Part shown: piece after piece, positions 34,217 through 38,211 of the stretch
Layout: the number at the start of each line of letters is the position of its first letter
Position numbering within the stretch: the first letter of the stretch is position 1
Source of the DNA: Rostrohypoxylon terebratum
Lineage: Eukaryota; Ascomycota; Sordariomycetes; Xylariales; Hypoxylaceae
Direction of reading: 5' to 3'
Assembly (NCBI GenBank): GCA_022497145.1
Contig: MU386031.1
Coordinates: forward strand, 1-38,211
Length of the DNA stretch: 38,211 bases
Made by a program: the position numbers and the translations under genes
Notes under the pieces: generated by a model
Databases searched by the model: none
The model's input: the letters and a program-made list of their open reading frames with translations, nothing else
Told to the model about the DNA's origin: nothing

Positions 34217-34652
34217 GAGTCTTTGAGGCACAGGCGTCTATGTTGTTATAGGAAGCGATATGAGTCATGAAATGACGGTTTGGTTTATGTTTTCTTCAAA
34301 TGTTCATTGTTCATTGTCGTCTTGGGGGGTATGGTCGGTTAAAAGGAAACTGAAGGGTACCTAGTAGATTAGGAATGACACGAAGTAGTACTGGACATCT
34401 GGACTTTTAGTCGCCAGCTTGATTCAACACGACAGACTCCTGGTTATGTGGCACGCGCTCACTTGGCAAAGAGGCACACGCTACCTACCAGGTAGGAAGT
34501 GGCTAAGTAAGGGATGTGTGTATTGAAAGGGAAGAAAGCTCCAAAAAAGCCTAAGGTTACAACATTTCAGTCGTCTCAACTTTAGAAATTGGAACTTCCA
34601 ATTATAAATCAATCAAAACGGAAAATCAATCTTCGAACAGCGAACAGCCTTC
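34217..34652. other. Intergenic region after the P450
   Basis: No ORF is supported. A GGTACCTAG motif at 34356 and CTACCTACCAGGTAG at 34481 belong to the recurrent palindromic type. Confidence 0.4.
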
Positions 34653-35530
34653 ATGTCGATTATAAGTAATCCATCAACCCCTCTCGAACTCTTATTTATT
34701 CCGAGGAGTTACTCAGAATGTGATAACCCTACTAGCACATGCTCGTTAGAACTAGTTTTCAGGTACAAAAGCCACAAGTGGCATGTTAAAGTCGTGCTTG
34801 AGGACGCCTTTTGCCACGGAATGAGCCATTCGACGCGAATATTACGTATGCTCGTGTCCTTCCGTATCTACGATATGGCTTCCAAAGAAATCCAACGCGT
34901 ATACAGTTTCCCTTTTATGATTATAACTGTTCGATACTAACACTTAATTGGGCAACAATTCAAAAGGAACAAAAACTTAGACTAGGTGTTCACAAAATCT
35001 ATATAAAAGGAAAAAAACAGCAGTACGTCTATAAGGAAATGGATAGGCCCCTATACGATCCTTGCAATACCGAAGCTCTCCGACAAGAGTTCTTCAACTT
35101 AGTATTATTACGTAATATAAAGGGAATCGTACAGTTACTTGCTTCGGTCGTGTTTATCAATCCATACCGGACAGACCAGGGCAAAAACCATGGTCTTCCA
35201 GTCCTACGGGGTTTGATCCTCGAGTACCACCCGTATGGCAACTTACAAGACCTACTCCGCTCTGAGCTACTCCGCCCTGAGCCAAAGGCAGATTACCCGT
35301 GGCAACGCTGGGCCATCCAGATCGCCAACGCCCTCGATTCACTTCATCATTGCAAACTCGCGCACTTAGACTTACACCTGGCGAACGTTGTCTTCAACAC
35401 AGAATAGGATGCTATTCTAATCAATATTAGTGGGCTAGCTGTTAGCCCCGGGTGGTTATCGCCGGAGATGCGTTGTATATTTGCTCCTTCGGAACAAAGT
35501 CTAGAGTCGCGGTATTTAGGATATCCATGA
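34653..35530 (+). pseudogene. Protein-kinase-like pseudogene
   Basis: The N-terminal part (34653-34853) reads as a fungal kinase-like leader and must change frame to reach the kinase core. A weak 53-bp intron (34854-34906, GTGTCC donor, TACAG acceptor) would do this; a frameshift is the alternative. The core shows YVYKEMDR, ILEYHPYGNLQDLLRS, and a catalytic-loop-like HLDLHLANVVF in place of HRDLKxxN. A TAG at 35405-35407 stops the frame, yet the next codons continue the fold with ILINISG (DFG-like position) and GWLSPEM (APE-like). The frame ends at a TGA near 35528 before the rest of the C-lobe. It belongs to the large, poorly studied group of fungal kinase-like proteins and is probably inactive now. 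Confidence 0.68.
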
Positions 35531-35759
35531 ATTTGCTCATAGAACTCGGATTATGGAAATGAGCAACATATGCACCCCGATTCCTAGGCCCCGCCCCCGC
35601 TCCGACCGTCGCCTGCGTCAGCGCCGATGAGGGGCCTATCTTGCCGTCTTTAAAATAATGGAACATGGCGAACAATATTGTTTCTTCATCTCTTATTTTC
35701 GATATACATGGCATCCGTGGGTCATCATCGCCAGAAAAGGTTACTGCCTCTCCAAACCT

Positions 35760-36330
35760 TCAAGTGCGTATTTCGAGCATATTCCCAATCCAATGATATA
35801 GCCCAATGGAGCTTACTCCCCATGGACCTATGGCCCCCACTATACATACGGTAAAGAAACAAATTCCAACGATCTTTTTGAAAAATTAGACAAGGGTATC
35901 TCCGATCGGTTACTAATGCTATTGATGGAAAAACACTTACTTGCACAGCCTCCACGGAGACGGCAAAGGATTTTGTGAAATCCCAGTATGTAAATATACA
36001 CAGCCCCACGGTGAAGAGGTACAGGCTCCCATTAAGAAGCATCACAGGTATTTGCCAGAGAAAGGCCTGCGACAGCTTCAGCTTCACTACCGGGGGATTA
36101 CTATTGCTACCAGTCGGGGTTTGGGCGAATTCTCCTAACAATTCATGTATCATTTCACATCCGTCTTGATAAAAATCAAGTCGATGTATACTCGTGATCT
36201 GCTGTGAGGCCGCGGCAATAGATGATACCGATAGGAGGAGAGCGCCGTACCAGATCGCTTTCACAATTTGGATACAAGCTGAATTGCTTGTGTCGTTGGA
36301 AAAGGAAGCCCAGCTGAAGGCACTAGCCAT
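35760..36330 (-). CDS. Small three-TM hypothetical membrane protein
   Basis: Two exons (36330-35941 and 35873-35760) give 167 residues. The 67-bp intron has a GTAAGTG donor, a CTAAT branch site 10-15 nt before the end and an AAG acceptor. Splicing matters: reading through the donor destroys the third hydrophobic segment, while the spliced form continues into IVGICFFTVCIVGAIGP. TM1 is about residues 22-42 (IWYGALLLSVSSIAAASQQ), TM2 about 92-115 and TM3 about 131-150. The TM1 region ending in ASQQ...HRL resembles a set of unnamed ascomycete membrane proteins. The function is unknown. It lies convergent to the kinase-like pseudogene. Confidence 0.62.
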
Positions 36331-36406
36331 AATACTGCCGACTACGGAGCTCTATACTCGCCCAGGAACACCGTTAGCGACAAATCTCGGTTATTTTAGA
36401 CGTGGG

Positions 36407-36838
36407 ATGCTAACAGTGATTATCATCACGTTCAAATGGCTTTCCATAATCCTCATCCACTTTTTTGTGATCTGCTTCTTCTTCACAGGGTCCGGTTTAT
36501 TGAGCATTAGTTCCATAGGCTCGAACGTCGTTCTCCAAGCAACGCCATGTGTTGCGATCTCCCCAGAACAAAACGGACAAAGTATCACCCGAAGGTCACG
36601 TGACCTAATCAAAATCTTGGCATTGAATCAAACTCGATTCAATGAGTCGAACTCAACTCAAGAAATCGAGCTCGACTTAATAAGTCAAAATCAACTCATG
36701 CAAACACTTCTAACTCACCAATTTCATGGACATAAAGAATTAGGATATAAAGAATGGAAATTTCCTACTGTATTTAGTTTTAGTTCTTCAGCTTTCAATC
36801 TAAGTATTCAGACTGCACTTGAATATAGAGTCCCATGA
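36407..36838 (+). CDS. Doubtful one-TM hypothetical ORF
   Basis: A frame open from 36194 runs to 36838, but its 5' part is antisense to the first exon of the membrane protein, so I place the start at the ATG at 36407 (143 residues). It opens with a strong hydrophobic segment (IITFKWLSIILIHFFVICFFF). The remainder is polar and Asn/Gln/Ser-rich and derives from AT-rich sequence, which may be open by chance. No family is recognised. Confidence 0.25.
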   Translation: MLTVIIITFKWLSIILIHFFVICFFFTGSGLLSISSIGSNVVLQATPCVAISPEQNGQSITRRSRDLIKILALNQTRFNESNSTQEIELDLISQNQLMQTLLTHQFHGHKELGYKEWKFPTVFSFSSSAFNLSIQTALEYRVP

Positions 36839-37384
36839 AATCTCTTTTACGAACAAAATCGTCAACCCTACAGTATTGTTACCTTAAAACCAAGTACCCC
36901 AGGGTACGTATCCGCTCTACGAAGTCAGTTAGACAGAAGTAGTAGACGGGTTCGTAACACCATGAGGAGTCAAAAGTTTGGACCATCTTCCTGCTCGATC
37001 TGGATTGCTGCTTGCCGCTGACTCTACTGGCCGTATAACCGGTATCAGAGGCTTCTGTCTGAAAAGTCCCGGGATGATGGTACGTAACATTTTAAGGATT
37101 CGGGTCGGCATTGAAAAAGAGTTCTCTGCTAGTGTCAATAAATTGAAAGCAGATTTACGTACCTAATCTAACATCAGTATGGCCGTTTATGCTGGGATAT
37201 ATACCAGGTATTTGTTGATATTTTCGGGGAAGCCTTGCCGCAGTCTTCTGGCCCCCACGCTGGCGGTGTTGCATGAAGCCAATAGATGGAGCGGGGCTTT
37301 GGAGGGCCTGGTAATTCCTCTTCTTCGCCCTCATCGTTTGACTCTAGGATCATCAGTCGCTTCAATTCCTGACAGCTTTCCATC
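36839..37384. other. Short intergenic region near the right end
   Basis: Several short frames exist on both strands but none has clear protein character. An upstream exon of the following gene could lie here; none was found with convincing splice sites. Confidence 0.35.
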
Positions 37385-38062
37385 ATGGGTAGGTCACACT
37401 CTAAAGTTAGCGGTGTCACGGTAGCGGATAGGTCAATTTTTGTTGTTTCTTGGGGCCGCAACGGCCATTCTTCATGGAGTTTTCATAAATGCATCCTAAT
37501 CACAGACGTGGTGACAACCCAAGTTACTCGAGATACCACAGGCACTCATTACGACTGGGGTTCTATCGTTGACAACGTGACGATCACCGAGAAACCTCCA
37601 GTCCAAATCAGACGGTTCAACCCAACTATGTTCGATAAGGGGGTGCAATTTCGTAATTCATATACGTTCAAGGGAACAACTGATTGGTCAGATCAGAAAA
37701 TCAAAAAGTTATGTAGGTGGAAGTATCACTGGTCATTCTCTCTCATTGATGGCGTACCGAGTGTTATGCTGACATGTGCTTCTCCCGAAGTCGATCGCAT
37801 TGGTAATTCCTATTCGGTAATCACCAATAATTGTCGCGATGTAGCCGAAGGCGTCGCGCGCGCTTTAAGGGAAAGAGCCGAGACTGCCTCGTTATCGCGC
37901 ATAATGGAGGTTGAATTCGATATCCGGCAGCAGAGGGCAAGATATATAAGTCCTATGATAATCGGGGTTCCAGCGTATCCTATGGGAGCCTATCTAAGGG
38001 GAAGACAAGAAGAACAGCGGAGAGCAATGAGACAGTCTACTACGTCAGGCCAAGGCACATGA
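37385..38062 (+). CDS. Hypothetical protein with NNC motif, possible permuted papain-like fold
   Basis: An uninterrupted frame encodes 225 residues without TM or signal segments. The N-terminal half has alternating beta-like strands with GHSSWSFHKCILI (His34) and THYDWGSI. The second half has KYHWSFSLIDG and then SYSVITNNCRDVAEGVARAL (Cys150) leading into an amphipathic, Arg-rich helix. An early His and a later N-C at the start of a helix is the arrangement seen in circularly permuted papain-like proteins (LRAT, PPPDE and similar), and many unnamed ascomycete proteins share a 'NNC-x-hydrophobic helix' ending. The C-terminal 25 residues are Gln/Arg-rich. A peptidase or acyltransferase activity is only inferred; it may be a non-catalytic member or lack an upstream exon. 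Confidence 0.5.
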   Translation: MGRSHSKVSGVTVADRSIFVVSWGRNGHSSWSFHKCILITDVVTTQVTRDTTGTHYDWGSIVDNVTITEKPPVQIRRFNPTMFDKGVQFRNSYTFKGTTDWSDQKIKKLCRWKYHWSFSLIDGVPSVMLTCASPEVDRIGNSYSVITNNCRDVAEGVARALRERAETASLSRIMEVEFDIRQQRARYISPMIIGVPAYPMGAYLRGRQEEQRRAMRQSTTSGQGT

Positions 38063-38211
38063 TCTGCGAAACTTGCACGAAATTCAAAAAGACGATTTAT
38101 CTAATTTCCTAGGAATTAATTGTGACGAACCTATACTTAGGCTTAGTAAGTATAGCTTCATAAGGGGGTCTTGATTTTAAGGTAACAGTAATCGTAGAGG
38201 TCAAGTGTAAT
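38063..38211. other. Right-edge sequence
   Basis: The last 149 bases follow the stop of the NNC-motif gene and are AT-rich. Nothing can be assigned. Confidence 0.4.

Noticed and set aside
35442..35714. 90-codon minus-strand frame
   Set aside because: It lies between the three-TM gene and the kinase-like pseudogene, partly antisense to the latter, and has no recognisable feature.

Overview
The window looks like nuclear DNA of a filamentous ascomycete (Pezizomycotina, probably a Sordariomycete). The genes carry many short GT-AG introns (about 50-134 bp), CTAAC/CTAAT-type branch sites can be seen, intergenic spaces are long, and the protein families are typical of this group: an MCH-type MFS carrier, AIM24, L-arabinitol dehydrogenase, an ascorbate-oxidase-like multicopper oxidase, a vanillyl-alcohol-oxidase-like flavoenzyme and a CYP52-clan P450. 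Gene models were built by hand, choosing splice sites that keep frame and conserved motifs. No transcript data were available.

Left third (1-11.4 kb): a broken homocitrate synthase paralogue (+) converges on a four-exon monocarboxylate-type MFS transporter (-). After about 3 kb without a recognisable gene come the mitochondrial protein AIM24 (-) and a kinesin-10/chromokinesin-like motor with a C-terminal helix-hairpin-helix (-).

Middle (11.4-27 kb): a conserved-looking nuclear protein with a CxxC...C...H...H cluster (+), a small beta-trefoil-like protein (-), a doubtful small ORF (-) divergent from an L-arabinitol 4-dehydrogenase-type enzyme (+), and a secreted multicopper oxidase (+). They are separated by long gaps with simple repeats and a recurring TACCTAGGTA palindrome.

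Right third (27-38.2 kb): a small gene broken by two stops (-), a seven-exon vanillyl-alcohol-oxidase-like flavoenzyme with an 11-nt microexon (+), a six-exon P450 (+), a protein-kinase-like pseudogene (+), a three-TM membrane protein (-), a doubtful one-TM ORF (+) and an uncharacterised protein with an NNC motif reminiscent of permuted papain-like folds (+).

The oxidases and P450 could share a role in turning over plant-derived phenolics, and the arabinitol dehydrogenase serves pentose catabolism, but nothing proves a formal cluster. No bacterial-type system, CRISPR, rRNA, tRNA or intact transposon was found. The least explained part is the right end (34.6-38.1 kb).
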